Below are positions 21,778-31,972 of a DNA stretch of 32,993 nt, piece after piece. The position numbers were made by a program, and so were the translations under genes. The notes beneath the pieces are model-generated. The model saw nothing but the letters and a program-made list of their open reading frames with translations. It was not told the origin of the DNA and made no database searches. How positions within the stretch are numbered: position 1 is the stretch's first letter; the number at the start of each line of letters is the position of its first letter. Origin of the DNA: Hypsibius dujardini (taxonomy: Eukaryota > Tardigrada > Eutardigrada > Parachela > Hypsibiidae); assembly GCA_001579985.1 (NCBI GenBank), contig LRSR01009580.1:1-32993 (forward strand), written 5' to 3'.

Positions 21778-22215
21778 TCAGGCAAATATAATTAAGGCAG
21801 CCAGACACAGAAGGTGCAGCAACTTCTACAAAATGTAAACGGATAATGGAAGACATTTGACTATGTTCCCTCGCGCGAGGCAAATTACCAAATTAAATTT
21901 GGTAGCTCTTGAGTTCCGCGTTCTCGTTAGTCCGTTATCAAATTGTCTTCGCAGACAGCCATCGTCTCATTGACGTACACGTCAGAGTGGGAACAGTCAT
22001 GGGGAAATAATTAATCTGTAATTGGATCACATCAGCTCAAATTATTGTTGCTTATTAGCGTAGAATGACGAAAAATCAGCACATTGCAATTCCGAGAAAC
22101 ATACTGTTGTGACTTCAGGTGAGGAATTGGCGGGATAATGGGTGTGGATATGATGCGAACCGAAAATGCACGGGAACCTAGAATGTCTTTATGCTTTGTT
22201 AATAGAGCTATATTA
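21778..22215. repeat. Dispersed repeat family R2, copy B
   Basis: Direct-orientation copy of 6046-6660, lacking two internal blocks of about 100 and 70 bp. Near-identical over about 21905-22045. The rest shows scattered changes, including ones that destroy the open frame seen in copy A, which argues for a non-coding repeat. Confidence 0.75.
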
Positions 22216-23060
22216 ACAATAAATTTCAGAATCAAATTTCTCGGTCAGGATATGAGTTTTTGCAAAATTTCCAAGTTGGCAAAAACACAAGAATAAAAAG
22301 TTGAATTACAATAAGTGAACAATAAGAACAATTAGTATCATTAAGGTAGGGTGGTGGTTGGAGCTAGGTATAAGTGTATAACTACAAGTATGAGGCAGGT
22401 AGGTTAAAAAAATGCGCTGACGCGGTGATTTAAAACGCGGTGATTCAGTGAAAATTAAAAAAAAAAATTCGTGACCCAATTCTTTTGCAAAGTTGAAATT
22501 TTGATCAAGGAATATTCTCGAAACAAAAACGTAAAGGCGTATTTCCAAAATTATCATGAATGTCGGTCAATGTACTGTAGATCTTGTATCTCGAAATAAT
22601 TCTGGGTGTGAAAATCTTCCCGTGTCGGAAAATAGTTGCACTCAATAAATTAGCATACCGTAATCCCAAGGCTTAATGTACAGAAAATTGGAAAGCGTGT
22701 CGGAATATGTTACGATCAAAATGAGTGACCGGGAGGTCACATTCGGAACGTCACGCATAAAATCTTCACGGAAGTCGCTGATAAGTGAATGCGTCTAATC
22801 CTAACACATTTCATTCTTCATAGGAGGAAGAATTTCTAACCTTAAACCATTGTTTTAAGTTTCCCTCCTTCTACTGCGCATCTGCATCCGTTTTCACAAA
22901 TGAATTACATTGGCAAACGTGTTTGCGGATATGGTACTGATTAATCGCTAGTCATCCTTAAACGATATCATTGTTATTGAAGATCAGGATAAACTATTAT
23001 AAAGGCTATCGGCTGGGGTATCTGCTGTAAACTCAGTTCCGACATAGATATGGTAGTCAC
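22216..23060. other. Repeat-derived intergenic DNA
   Basis: About 22229-22290 resembles one arm of the fold-back element at 23541-23860. A tandem pair of an 11-mer (ACGCGGTGATT) occurs near 22416-22447. No gene seen. Confidence 0.4.
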
Positions 23061-23216
23061 TACTGTACTGTCGCGATTCTAACGGCCAGGTTAGCCCCGC
23101 CTCCCCCCGTGCAAGACTGTGACGTCACGGATTCAATTCCAGCCCGGCCGGGACCCGGGAGTCGTAATTTACTGGTAGGGCCAAAAAACGGCCGTTAGAA
23201 TCGCGACAGTACAGTA
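23061..23216. mobile_element. Tc1/mariner-type MITE with a TA target duplication
   Basis: Perfect 25-bp terminal inverted repeats (outer end CTGTACTGTCGCGATTC, 23063-23087; inner end GGCC) close at 23190-23214, flanked on both sides by TA. Total length is 152 bp. The GC-rich interior carries GATTCAATTCC at 23130-23140, which matches the RNA polymerase III B-box consensus at 10 of 11 positions. Perfect arms indicate a recent insertion. There is no coding capacity. Confidence 0.85.
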
Positions 23217-23540
23217 TATGTTTCCTGTGGAGAGGTCAGATCTGTACAAGTGCACGCAAAATCGAGAGTTTTACTTTCTAAAATTGTCTTTGTAAATTCC
23301 CACTACAATTAACGCATTGATGCTTTGTAATTACATTGGAATTGTGCATTTCTCCTGATTGCTTGCAATTGAGAAGCATGGACGTCAGCAGGGTAGCCTT
23401 ATTATTCGGATCTTCCAGTCTATTCGATAAGAATTTACTTTTTCATTGACCTCGCTCATTTGGGATGATTTTTAGAGAACATTCAGAATGACTCACCTTG
23501 TATTATTTTAATAAAGCTATTATTGTGACAATTTTCAAAA

Positions 23541-23860
23541 TTAATTTCATCGATCAAGATATGAAAAAAATTCGCAGAATTTCAAAGTTGGAAAAACACT
23601 GGAAAATCCAATTTTTCCTGATTTTGACCGCAAAAATTTCCTTTTTGTAGAATAATTTAATCTGACAAATTTTTATACGGTCTCTATAAAAAAATATTCT
23701 GTTGAGGCTAATAGATTTCAAAATTGAAGTTTCAGAAGATCACTGTCAAAACTTTGTTAATTTAATCATTGCCCGAAACTGAAATTTTTACAGTCAAAAT
23801 CAGGGAAAGTTTGAAATTCTGCGAAAAAAAGCTTTCGTATCCTGGCCGATAATATTCATT
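23541..23860. repeat. Fold-back (MITE-like) element, AT-rich
   Basis: The arms 23541-23640 and 23781-23860 pair imperfectly. Both contain TTCGCAGAATTTCAAA followed by TCCTGATTTTGAC and AAAAATTTC, with about 17 bases missing from the right arm. It lies about 135 bp upstream of the first identified MAM exon. Confidence 0.65.
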
Positions 23861-23994
23861 ATTGAAAGTCATCATACATATAGCCCTACTGAGAAAATAT
23901 AGAGCGGAAAAGTTTTGGATTCCCCCTCCAAAAATTTTCCCAAGTCAGATTTTAATCTTCCCTTCAATTCTTACGTCATTAATTAAAATTGCAG

Positions 23995-25750
23995 CTGCTG
24001 TTGCATTTGCCGCGTCGATTGATTGTGACTTTTCAACACCGGGCAATTTCTATGGATGGATTCCATCGGCTCCATCGGCCAATTGGAGAACGGCCAGCGG
24101 CTCGGTTGACGCTATTAACTACAATTTTAATCTGTCGAGTTCCCCTGTGCTGATTCCGACAGGTAGAATAATTGAGAAATCCTTCTTGTACATTAAGACA
24201 TGAGTTGTTTTCATTGGCCGTGATAGGTTATCACAGTTACGCGATCGTTACCACCCCGTTTGGAGTGACGTTCGCTTTCCTGGAGAGCCCGGAAATTCAA
24301 GTCTCTGCTGGAAGCACGTTTTCCTTCTACTTTAGGCACTGGAGTGTATGTACGTAAGACCCAATAAATAAATTTGTCAAAACACAAAATTCTAAAAACT
24401 AACCAGCTTAAAATTCAAAAGACTGCACACTGAAAATAAAACGGGCTTCTTGTGGATCGACAAATATTGGTGAGGAATTCAAACCTTAAGTTCAACTTAA
24501 CATTTTTATGTTGAAACAGATTTTGATATTCTGCATACATTGGGTTATTAAATATGTTGATGTTTTCAGCCTACGACCAAGTCCGCTTAGTGTGTATACC
24601 GTCGTACTACAAAAACAGTGAAGTCAGCGTACTACACGAGAAAATATTATGGAGCGGACATAGTCAGGAGTGGGACTAGGCCACGGTTGGCCTTACTCCC
24701 GAGATGGGCACGTTTAAGGTACGAGTACTAAATTTTAACGTGTTTAATCTTATATTAACAACGTTCTTAACGTGTTGCACTCTTTAACTTTTTGTACGAG
24801 GTAACACTTTTAATTCGGCTAACGGGCAAATCGCTTTTAATTCGGCTAGCTTTTTGCGTTCAAAGCTCCCTCAGTGTCAGTGACTTGGATACAGACGTTG
24901 AAACTTAGATAAAGTCAAACAAAATTTTGCCAAAAAGAGGAAATTGAGAGAGGGCAGGAATACCTTTGTAGAGCTTAGACGATTGTTTTGAAAGGATAAG
25001 AAAACATTTTGCTGTAAAAGAGACGGAATTGAGGCTGTAGAGGCGCCACTCGCAGATTCAGCTCAGGCATACTAGCACACCTTACAGTCTACACACTCTT
25101 GTCAGACACACACAGGTACCTATTGCAAGTTGACAGCAGGTGCGCTCATTCTTGTAGTGAGAAGTGCGACACTTGCGTCCCCTAGCCGAATTAAAAGTTT
25201 AACCTCGTACTGAACTATTTCATGGATCCAGCTTCGATTCGTATTCCGCATGGAATATGGTCGTATGTCATCTCGAATAACGGGACTTAAGTTGAATGGG
25301 ACCATCGTGGACGCCCCTGAAATAGAGCAAGGTATTGAGCATTTGAAATACCGATAGTATGAGATAATCCGTACTGATCTCTTTGTTCTGTTTCGGAAAG
25401 TTATGATAAGCAGGAGCGATGTCCCGCTTGGTCTCCGACCAGATCTCTGCGTCAACGGAACAGGCTTCTATACGGCGCCGGACTGTGTGTCGTTCGTCAA
25501 ATGCGATCATGAACAAGTCGCTTACGTTAGCCAATGTCCAGGGGGATTTGTCTATGACCCGTTAGGCAGGAGATGTGACGTCCCGGCAAAGAATCCTAAT
25601 TGCCGAAAGAGCCCGGAGAAGGATACTGAAAAATCCAGCGTGATTCCAGCTCGATCCCTTGGCAATGATTCAAGTTACAGCAAGACAATACATTTTACGA
25701 ATACTTTAATGTGCATGAGTATATGCTTATTCCTTAAGTGCCTTAGTTAG
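23995..25750 (+). CDS. MAM domain plus CBM14 chitin-binding protein, possibly membrane-anchored, with an in-frame TAG
   Basis: Exons: 23995-24162, 24227-24349, 24570-24718, 25232-25331, 25401-25750, with phases that join. An upstream exon with the start codon is not identified; the first exon here begins with the end of a signal-like stretch (AVAFAAS). The MAM domain runs from IDCDFSTPGNFYGW through YHSYAIVTTPFG, LESPEIQVSAGSTFSFYFRHW, KILWSGHSQEWD and LRFVFRMEYG. The last exon has a complete peritrophin-type CBM14 with six cysteines (LC, DC, KC, QC, RC, NC over about 53 residues), then a polar linker and a hydrophobic C-terminus suggesting a GPI signal or anchor. A TAG at 24677-24679 interrupts the third exon although the frame and splice sites continue after it. 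The gene may be a recent pseudogene, a polymorphic null, a sequencing error or a read-through case. A role in cuticle or extracellular matrix is inference. Confidence 0.72.
24794..25210. repeat. MITE-like inverted repeat element in an intron of the MAM gene
   Basis: GTACGAGG followed by ACTTTTAATTCGGCTA at the left end (24794-24830) recurs inverted at the right end (25177-25210), giving a roughly 417-bp element. A third copy of CTTTTAATTCGGCTA lies just inside the left arm (about 24834). The right end sits about 21 bp before the acceptor of the next exon, so it forms most of the 513-nt intron. Confidence 0.7.
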
Positions 25751-26911
25751 GCCAATGATCAAGCCGATAATTCCAGCTTAGAATGTAACTGATTAATTTT
25801 CTATTTAGTCATCCATTGGTGTAAAAATAATGACCGATCTTTGAGCGACAACACGAACCGCGTTTTAATTCGTTTCAACCATCTGCCTCTGTCAGCATTC
25901 GGTGATCTCCGTTATCAACATGTACACGAGGGTCTTAATTTTGATCATTTCTATGCGGCAATGAAATGTATTTTGCAAGCAGCATCTGAAGGTTTGAACA
26001 CGATTGACTTTTCCGAAACCGTCGAAACGGTTTAAGAGCCAACATACTGTGAAAGGTGCTCTGTCGACACTTCAGAGTCAATGGCTGTTAACGAATTAAA
26101 TTGAGGGCTAAGAAACACTTGCAAAACAAGTAATTAATCCATGAACATTCGGAAAAAAATGACAAGAGATTAATTTAATATTGATTTAATGGTCCTCCAG
26201 TACTCCAGTACAGGAGCAGCCATGATTTTGTTTCAATTTTGCTGGTGAAAAAGATCCCCCCCCCTACCGCAAAATCTGAATAAAACTAGTTAAAAGTGCC
26301 CTCGCAACGCCTGGAATTAATTCGATAGAGGGCAGTTGGGCGAATGGCCCTCCCCTCTCCGTTGAGCCTCTAGGAAGTTGTAACATTTCCACATAATTGC
26401 CCGTGACGTTTAACCCTCTGAGAAGCAGTCAGCATACACTTGCTAGATTTGACGGTCACATTCGATTTTCAGCACGAGTTCTGGGTCTTTTCGTTTGCGG
26501 TTTTTTGCTTTGATATTTTTACCACATATTTATTTAGATTCAAAAAACAAATTTTCAAAAAAACTTCTCAAAGGGGTAGGAACCTACTTAGCACCACCTT
26601 GCTAACACTTGGACCGCCCGAACAACATCCAGTCCCACGTGTCGACATTTTTTTTCTCAGTATCGAAAAAATAAGGGACTTGAAACTGGTTCTTAGTGCA
26701 TCTAGTAAAACTGGTATTGCAGTATTCGAGTAAATACAAGGGGAGTTAAAAATTATCAACCATTAAGAAAAGGTTAGAACTCTGCCTAATGATTCGCTGC
26801 GCTACCACTGGTTGTAACCACTACGAATGCCGTGTAACTGACATTTCGTGACTGTGTAGTCTCTTGTTTGACTGTTTTTAGTCCATTTTTTGTCAGCGGC
26901 GCCACGGTTCC
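25751..26911. other. Intergenic stretch downstream of the MAM gene
   Basis: A 64-codon plus-strand frame at 25841-26035 could be an exon or chance; it has no family signature. A run of 9 C is at 26256-26264. No other features supported. Confidence 0.4.
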
Positions 26912-27072
26912 CACTACCACTGAAACGGTTACATTTGATGGTTGTGGGGAATTTTCCTAACGATTCCGTTAGGATTTGCGAGGAATCATTCAGCACTTTC
27001 CCTTATCTAGCAAAGTTTTGCTAGACCCGGTTCTATCCGTATACCCAAAACACCTGGTTACCGGAGAGTTAA
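26912..27072. mobile_element. Lone piggyBac-type terminus (copy B, inverted)
   Basis: Reverse complement of 15414-15580. The match starts at TTAA (27069-27072), runs through CCAGGTGTTTTGGGT and the palindrome CTAGCAAAACTTTGCTAG, and ends near 26912. No transposase and no second terminus were found beside it, so it is a decayed or solo end of the same family. It lies about 420 bp upstream of the start codon of GST 1. Confidence 0.5.
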
Positions 27073-27492
27073 TGCAACCTCACTTACGATCGTTGAGTGC
27101 TCCACTCGGTAGCGTGTCTGATACATAATTATTTAAACAATGTACGACGAATGCTTTTCTTGTGAAGCAGTGCATATATTGAACCCCCGTGTTTGATGGG
27201 CGGTCGCGCTTCGTTTAAGATTTTGTGTCGAACCGGTTTGCAACAGACATTGTTGTGATAATTCACAGGTTTGCTTCGTCAGGTTGCGCCCGCTTTATTC
27301 GCACATTATCACTCGGGCGAAATTGGCGATAACATAGTCGTAATCATAATCGTATTCAGCGAGATTATTTACACATAAAATGTGGCACCGCTGTGCGACA
27401 CGAATATAAACGCCTTGAAAATCAAATGTAATTTTCAGTCTTTCTTCGACTTGGAAATCAAAACAGGTTTCCCGAGCTCTTTTAGTAAGAAA

Positions 27493-28478
27493 ATGGCTCC
27501 CCACTTTAAGCTAGTGTATTTTGACTTGCCCGGCCGGGCTGAACTTACTCGTTGGATCTTCGCCTATGCTGGGAGAGAGTTTGAGGACTTCCGAGTTAAC
27601 AGAGCAGACTGGCCGGCATTGAAGCCTAAAACACCCACCGGGAAATTGCCTTACCTCGAAGTGGATGGAAAACCTCTCCCGGAGAGCATTGCCATCGCAC
27701 GGTTCGCCGCACGAGAAACTGGCTTAGCCGGCAAGGATAATTTTGAGTCTGCCCGAATCGGTAAGAAAACTCAACTGACACAATTTAAATAAAAAATGAT
27801 AATAAAATAAAGTTCAATTAAGACGTCTGGGGACTTTTGTCTGTTTTCAAAAAATTCTTAGTTTTTCCACAGTACCGAAATAACATTTCAGTTAACAACT
27901 TAACTTGGAAAAACCAATAAAATTAACATTAAGCAATTAATTTTTCTAAAAATATTACTAGTGCGAAAAATTAGTGAGCTAAAATGAAAAATGTTCAAGT
28001 TTTACTTGACTGAAAAGATAAATGATTTTGACAGTTTTTGTCATTTGTAGTCCAAAGCTTTCATTTTTTTCGGTGTTCTATTTATCCAAAGAACAATAAC
28101 AGAAGAGGCACAATTTTCACTTGAATTTTAGATGCCTTGATCGATTATCTCGGGGATGCCCAAAAGGGTCTGCAGGCGCTGCGAACCGAGCCGGATGAGA
28201 AGAAAAAAGCCGCCCTGAAGGAGGAGTACATCAAGGTGGGACTGCAGCCGTACTTACAGGGACTGGAGCGCCATCTGGCGGCAAACAACAACGGAGAGGG
28301 CTTTCTGTTTGGCAACGAGCCGACGTGGGCGGATTTTGCCTTGACTGTTTTCGTGGACAATCCGGCGTTCGACACCACGCTGCTGGATAACTATGCACTG
28401 CTGAATGCTCATCATAAACGTGTGCACGAGCTGAAGCCGATCAAGGAATGGCTGCAGAAACATTCCGCTAACGCTTGA
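27493..28478 (+). CDS. Sigma-class glutathione S-transferase 1
   Basis: Two exons, 27493-27760 and 28132-28478, joined at phase 1 across a 371-nt GT-AG intron, give 204 residues, the usual length for sigma GSTs. The N-terminal thioredoxin-like half has the catalytic tyrosine at 9 (LVYFDLPGRAE), W40, the cis-proline loop KLPYLEVDG and the glutathione-binding ES at 64-65 (PESIAIARFAAR). The C-terminal helical half has the conserved PTWADFAL motif. Sigma GSTs conjugate glutathione to lipid peroxidation products and some act as prostaglandin D synthases; they are cytosolic dimers. The ATG at 27493 is chosen because the motif follows at the usual distance. It faces GST 2, which has the same intron position. 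Confidence 0.95.
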
Positions 28479-30317
28479 ATTGTGTTTTGAAGGCTGTATC
28501 CTTCCAACAACGTAATGCCCATCCCACCGTTATTATGTAATATTTCATGTACTCAATTGGCATACTTTAACGTTTCACGCAAGACAATCTATGTCTTTAA
28601 ACATACTTGATGCGACTAGTACTAAAAAGAGCAATGCCACTGGCTAGCGTTTCTGAAAGATTTTCGTTATTGTTGCTATTACTCCAGCATTATAAATTGG
28701 ATGGTAAGAGAAATGAACAGCGACCTTAGAAACACTACAGTTTAGCACTACAGTTGATTGGCTTTCATAGGCCGGGCAGTTAGTTCGGGTCAAAAGACCG
28801 TGATGTTTGAACTTTTTTCAACTAACCGTAAGGGAACTCTATTAGATATATACACATACCATATTATTCTACACATGCATAAACCAACACGTAACACAAG
28901 ACCAAAACTCCGACTGCCCAGTTGGCATCCGACTTGGCCTCGCCTTAAGATGCCGAGAAAGGAAAAGAAAGAAAAAAAAGCTTTATGTTTGACCTAATTA
29001 CGTGCGACGAACGGTGTTGTCCGTTCGTAACTGAACGCGTAATAATTAGGATTAAAATACCGTTGCTTAATATCCATATAACTGTTGTGGAAATAACCAT
29101 GTATTTTGGTATTACAATTCCTGTATTAATTATTTGCACATTATTATTTACCGCAAGAGCGATTAACAAATCCCGTGATGAATCGTCGCTTGAACTAACG
29201 CGGGAACATTGTAACTCTATCTACCCTATTAACCCTATTCTGCTGCCACAGCTAATTACTTGTATGTCATTCTGATGTGTGTGCTATTTACTATCAATTC
29301 TATAATTAACACTTTACTATATAATCATATGTTTTACTAGTTATAAGCAGCAGTTGTACTTCCTCTTTCCTTTCTTCCAGTTTACTTCTCTACCGATCAC
29401 CACATTCAGTCTAATAAACTTGTTAACTATCCAACCTCCGGTTGGTAGACCTAACAGTGATCACATATGCGTGTGAACGACCCGAGGGGCTGAAGAGGGA
29501 ATCTGAAGAGGGAGTTAAAGTTTACGGTGTTTGCTTTCGCAGCAATTAAATAATTTGCTGCAAGAACGAGCACAGCCTCGTTTTCCAAACCTGTATTTTT
29601 GCTCTACCAACGTTTGGAGGGTCAGTTTGAATGAACAGATGCTGGTCCCTTTAGTTGAGCCTAGTTCCTTCAAGTCAGTCTTGTCCGAACAAGAACCCTG
29701 AGAAAAAGGGACCAGCTCCGTTTAATCAAACCGATCCTGCAAATGAATGATGGTTCCACAGAGCACACTTCACATGGTGGGAAGAAGCACAAACCTTCCC
29801 TGCTCGTATGACAATTTGAGATAGCAGTTTGTTGTGATGTATTAGCGTCCCCTATCCTTCCAGGTTGGTCCTCTAATTCCAACGCCATGCAAGAATGGCT
29901 TCAATTGCCGGACTTCGAGAAGCTGTGTCGAAATTGAGAACGTGATGTGAAACTCACTCCTTTTTTTCGTTAAAACACATTTTCGCATTTAATTATACCT
30001 AGTCGTAAACTCTAGCTGGCTTCAGCTTGCTGTTCATCTGGAAAACTAATTGAATATCCACTTCCAGAAAATTGTCGTCCTTATACGATAGATTCACTTA
30101 ATGTTTGCTCAGTGTAAATATGGCGGTCGTCAGTGCAATACCGTGTGCTGAATGTTTACATAACCATTCAAATATACCATGGGAGTAAGTGATTCCAATT
30201 TTAGTTCATTTTTCGTGTTCATATTCTCATATTTGTGCTGTCAAATGAATAGAGTGTCGTTATTTTGCACAGATAACGTATTCCCAACAGCGGGCAAAAG
30301 AACGCTTTCGTTAAGCT
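28479..30317. other. Intergenic stretch between the GST genes (first part)
   Basis: No convincing gene. A 96-codon plus-strand frame at 28985-29275 has one hydrophobic segment but no family signature. Small perfect hairpins occur near 29008-29029 (ACGAACGG/CCGTTCGT) and between 29640 and 29716 (GCTGGTCCCTTT and its complement, 12 bp). Confidence 0.4.
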
Positions 30318-30623
30318 ATGGCGAACCCGCAATCAGACACATACCTTGTTTCAGCAACATTGATTTTCGGAATCTTCGGAACACTCTATATTCTGTCAAA
30401 TTGGACAAACTGGATACATGAGTTTTTTTCGGCATCTGCATTTGTCGCTTTCCTCTTTCTATTATTGGCCCTGATGTTTAAAGCGACGAACTTCGTTGAC
30501 TGGATACTATCCGAAACGATAGGCACATGTCTATTCGGAGTCGCTTTCATTATAGCGGGAGAGGTGACCTTTGGCTTTTTTGTCTGTCATCCTGATACCT
30601 TTATCTGTTTTATGCGTCACTGA
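30318..30623 (+). CDS. Possible small multi-pass membrane protein
   Basis: An ATG-started frame of 101 residues with three clear hydrophobic stretches at about 9-28, 36-56 and 66-92, separated by short polar turns (SNWTNWIHE, KATNFVDW), and a short polar C-terminus. The regular spacing and aromatic residues at segment edges look like a real membrane protein and not chance AT-rich translation. I recognise no family. A GTAAGT donor follows an upstream ATG at 30179, so a 5' UTR exon is possible. It could still be a chance frame. Confidence 0.45.
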   Translation: MANPQSDTYLVSATLIFGIFGTLYILSNWTNWIHEFFSASAFVAFLFLLLALMFKATNFVDWILSETIGTCLFGVAFIIAGEVTFGFFVCHPDTFICFMRH

Positions 30624-31187
30624 ATTTTTCACTGCTATTCTTGGTTTAGGCCCGCTGTTCTTCCGATAAGTGCTGCGGTCTCTTTTGAGCTGAGGGAGGA
30701 GCCCAAAAAAGCCCGTAGTACAGTTAGGTGCTGAGTGTTTGATCAGCATTTGTTTTCCATATGTCATTTTAATACGCATCGAAATGTTAATTGTTAGTCG
30801 GAACGTAAACTTTAATTTTGTCGGAAGAACAAAATGAAGATTTTTGCAAAAGACTTCGAGACAATGTTAGGTTGACCAAGGATGAGTTTTAAAGCGAAAA
30901 TTCAGCATCAAAATCTTTTTTTTCAAACAATCCCGTATTAATGACAACTACAAAAATTTATTTCGCTGTTTTGGTAACAAGAACTTTGTTGGATTTGTTG
31001 TTTGTTGGATTTGTTTGTTGTTTGTTGGATTTTTAAAATTTGGAAACGACTGCCGAGTTTCACTGTCCCTTACTTTCACTATAAAAGACCCAATTTTCAA
31101 AGCACATTTTAAGTAACTTCTTTTTACCCTGTCCTGTTTAGAGTTTAAAATAAAACGAATCGGCAACAGCTGGTTGTTTTAAGAGCT
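30624..31187. other. Intergenic stretch with a short TG-rich minisatellite
   Basis: Around 30985-31034 there are three units built on TTTGTTGGATTTGTT. No gene is seen. Confidence 0.5.
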
Positions 31188-31296
31188 CGAGGGGCGGAGC
31201 CACTGTATATTTGTGTGCTGTAGCATTCTTTAGCACTAGCAAAACGAAAATGCAGAAAAACCCTCTAGATATTGTGTGGCACCGCCCCTGGACCTC
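31188..31296. repeat. Small fold-back element, about 109 bp
   Basis: CGAG plus GGGCGGAGCCAC at the left pairs with GTGGCACCGCCCC plus CTCG at the right, with five extra bases in the right arm. The GC-rich ends stand out against the AT-rich background. Confidence 0.55.
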
Positions 31297-31972
31297 GTAA
31301 AAAAGTTATGTTATTGCCCATTGTTTTTTTATTAAAATTTTGTCAAAAATTGGCTGTCGTACAATGAAAGTCTGGGAAACCAAAATCAGCCAGTGTTTTC
31401 AAAACTTAAAACAAACCATAAACAACTATGGGACTAATTGAGCGAAACAACAGGGCGTTATTCTGAATTTCCGCTTTGAAACCCATCCCTGGTTAGTATA
31501 ATTAAAAAAATAGGAATTCGTGAAATAAGGATAATAAATTGAAGCTTTTGGCTTTAGTTACAATTACAATTTACAATTTGTCTTTAATTTTATAGGAAGA
31601 AAATCGTTTCCAAGGTCGATGGAGGAAGTATTTCCATGTTGTACTCTATTCCGGTGTAGAAAATGTGATGATAAGGTATACATGCATGAACTGCGTTTAG
31701 AGACGTTTTCGTTGACTGAAATGTGCATGGATCGATAAACAAACAAGCCAATTGTGAAATAGACTATTGCGTGTAAAGAACAAAACCTCCTCTAGCAGTG
31801 AGAGAATCCATGAAGCTCGTGAGTAACCTTGAAAGCAACCATGCAAGTGTATTTGTTAAAACGGGTGCACGTGCAAGGTCGATTAAAGTATTATCGATCG
31901 AGTCTACTTCCGCAAATGGTAGTGCCCATATGGACGAGAGATCTTTTTCTGTTCCATCTTCCTGTCACGCGA
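31297..31972. other. Intergenic stretch downstream of GST 2
   Basis: AT-rich, no recognisable gene. Short frames near 31564-31746 and 31798-32007 lack any signature; the latter runs into the antisense of GST 2. Confidence 0.45.

Noticed and set aside
25841-26035. Plus-strand frame of 64 codons after the MAM gene
   Set aside because: Reads plausibly but has no signature, and the preceding gene already ends with a stop at 25750.
28985-29275. Plus-strand frame of 96 codons with one hydrophobic segment
   Set aside because: Composition looks like AT-rich intergenic translation; antisense is open too.
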